Of a stretch of DNA of 15,855 bases, positions 15,654-15,855 are shown piece after piece. The DNA is from JBBEBE01 sp051746765. GTDB taxonomy: Bacteria > Bacteroidota > Rhodothermia > Balneolales > Balneolaceae. Below the pieces are notes generated by a model. That model ran no database searches, was not told the origin of the DNA, and worked only from the letters and a program-made list of their open reading frames with translations. Where the stretch lies: positions 1 to 15,855 of the forward strand of contig JBNJFK010000029.1 in NCBI GenBank assembly GCA_051746765.1, in the 5' to 3' direction. Each line of letters starts with the position of its first letter. The stretch's first letter is position 1. The translations under genes were made by a program, and so were the position numbers.

Positions 15654-15855
15654 CTACTCCTGTTCTTCGTTGGCCAAGCCACTCTGCCACATGAGCCAGG
15701 ACTCGATAAATCCACTCAAATCTCCATCCATCACACCTTCCACATCCGAAGTCTCGTATTCCGTTCGATGATCCTTCACCATGTTGTACGGGTGAAAGAC
15801 GTATGAACGGATCTGGGACCCCCACTCGATTTTGCTCTTACTTCCCTGGATCTTC
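15654..15855 (-). CDS. prfB: Peptide chain release factor 2, C-terminal end (5' part outside window)
   Basis: The last 66 residues before a TAG stop read KIQGSKSKIEWGSQIRSYVFHP, then YNMVKDHRTEYETSDVEGVMDG and DLSGFIESWLMWQSGLANEEQE. The block WGSQIRSYVFHPY...VKDHRT is diagnostic of the RF2 C-terminal domain; RF1 has a different sequence here. RF2 reads UGA and UAA stop codons. The GGQ motif, the stop-recognition motif and any programmed frameshift site lie upstream, outside the window. The stop is TAG, which RF2 itself does not read. Confidence 0.95.
   Translation of the reverse strand, partial: KIQGSKSKIEWGSQIRSYVFHPYNMVKDHRTEYETSDVEGVMDGDLSGFIESWLMWQSGLANEEQE

Noticed and set aside
15650..15715. 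N-terminal extension of coaE from a GTG at 15715
   Set aside because: It overlaps the end of prfB in another frame; the P-loop begins properly just after the ATG at 15649, which has its own AGGAG.
15654..15855. Programmed frameshift of prfB
   Set aside because: The frameshift site lies near codon 25 of prfB, outside the window, so nothing can be said.

Overview
This window is a bacterial housekeeping region of roughly 50% GC. Nearly all of it is coded on the minus strand, so transcription runs from high to low coordinates. The gene order rimP-nusA-infB-rbfA-truB-ribF-rpsO-pnp-M16 peptidase, a short TruB without the C-terminal extension, several genes without a clear Shine-Dalgarno sequence and a very acidic IF2 linker suggest a member of the Bacteroidota/Rhodothermota/Balneolota group. 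That placement is inference from family knowledge, not a database match. No mobile element, CRISPR array, tRNA or rRNA was seen, and no gene-free stretch exceeds about 160 bases.

Layout in transcription order. (1) 15855-13943, minus: the 3' end of prfB (release factor 2), then coaE (dephospho-CoA kinase) and fbp (class I fructose-1,6-bisphosphatase), closely spaced. (2) 13415-13900, plus: the only plus-strand gene, a DUF192 protein with a signal-peptide-like N-terminus. It converges on fbp and diverges from the rimP operon. (3) 13256-3824, minus: the transcription/translation operon rimP, nusA, infB, rbfA, truB, ribF, rpsO, pnp. A good promoter candidate lies at 13320-13348, and a terminator-like hairpin sits in the leader between that promoter and rimP. 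A strong intrinsic terminator follows rpsO, a second hairpin lies in the pnp leader, and another strong terminator follows pnp. (4) 3718-1, minus: an M16 zinc peptidase, asnS with an unusual coiled-coil-like insertion, and holA (DNA polymerase III delta subunit), which runs off the left edge.

The central operon combines ribosome maturation (RimP, RbfA), transcription elongation and termination (NusA), translation initiation (IF2), tRNA modification (TruB), FMN/FAD synthesis (RibF), ribosomal protein S15 and RNA turnover (PNPase). This is the classic bacterial nusA-infB-pnp arrangement.

I do not see a previously undescribed multi-gene system here. The points most worth a second look are the possible rimP leader attenuator, the AsnRS insertion, the two-block acidic/basic linker of IF2, and the structured rpsO-pnp intergenic region.
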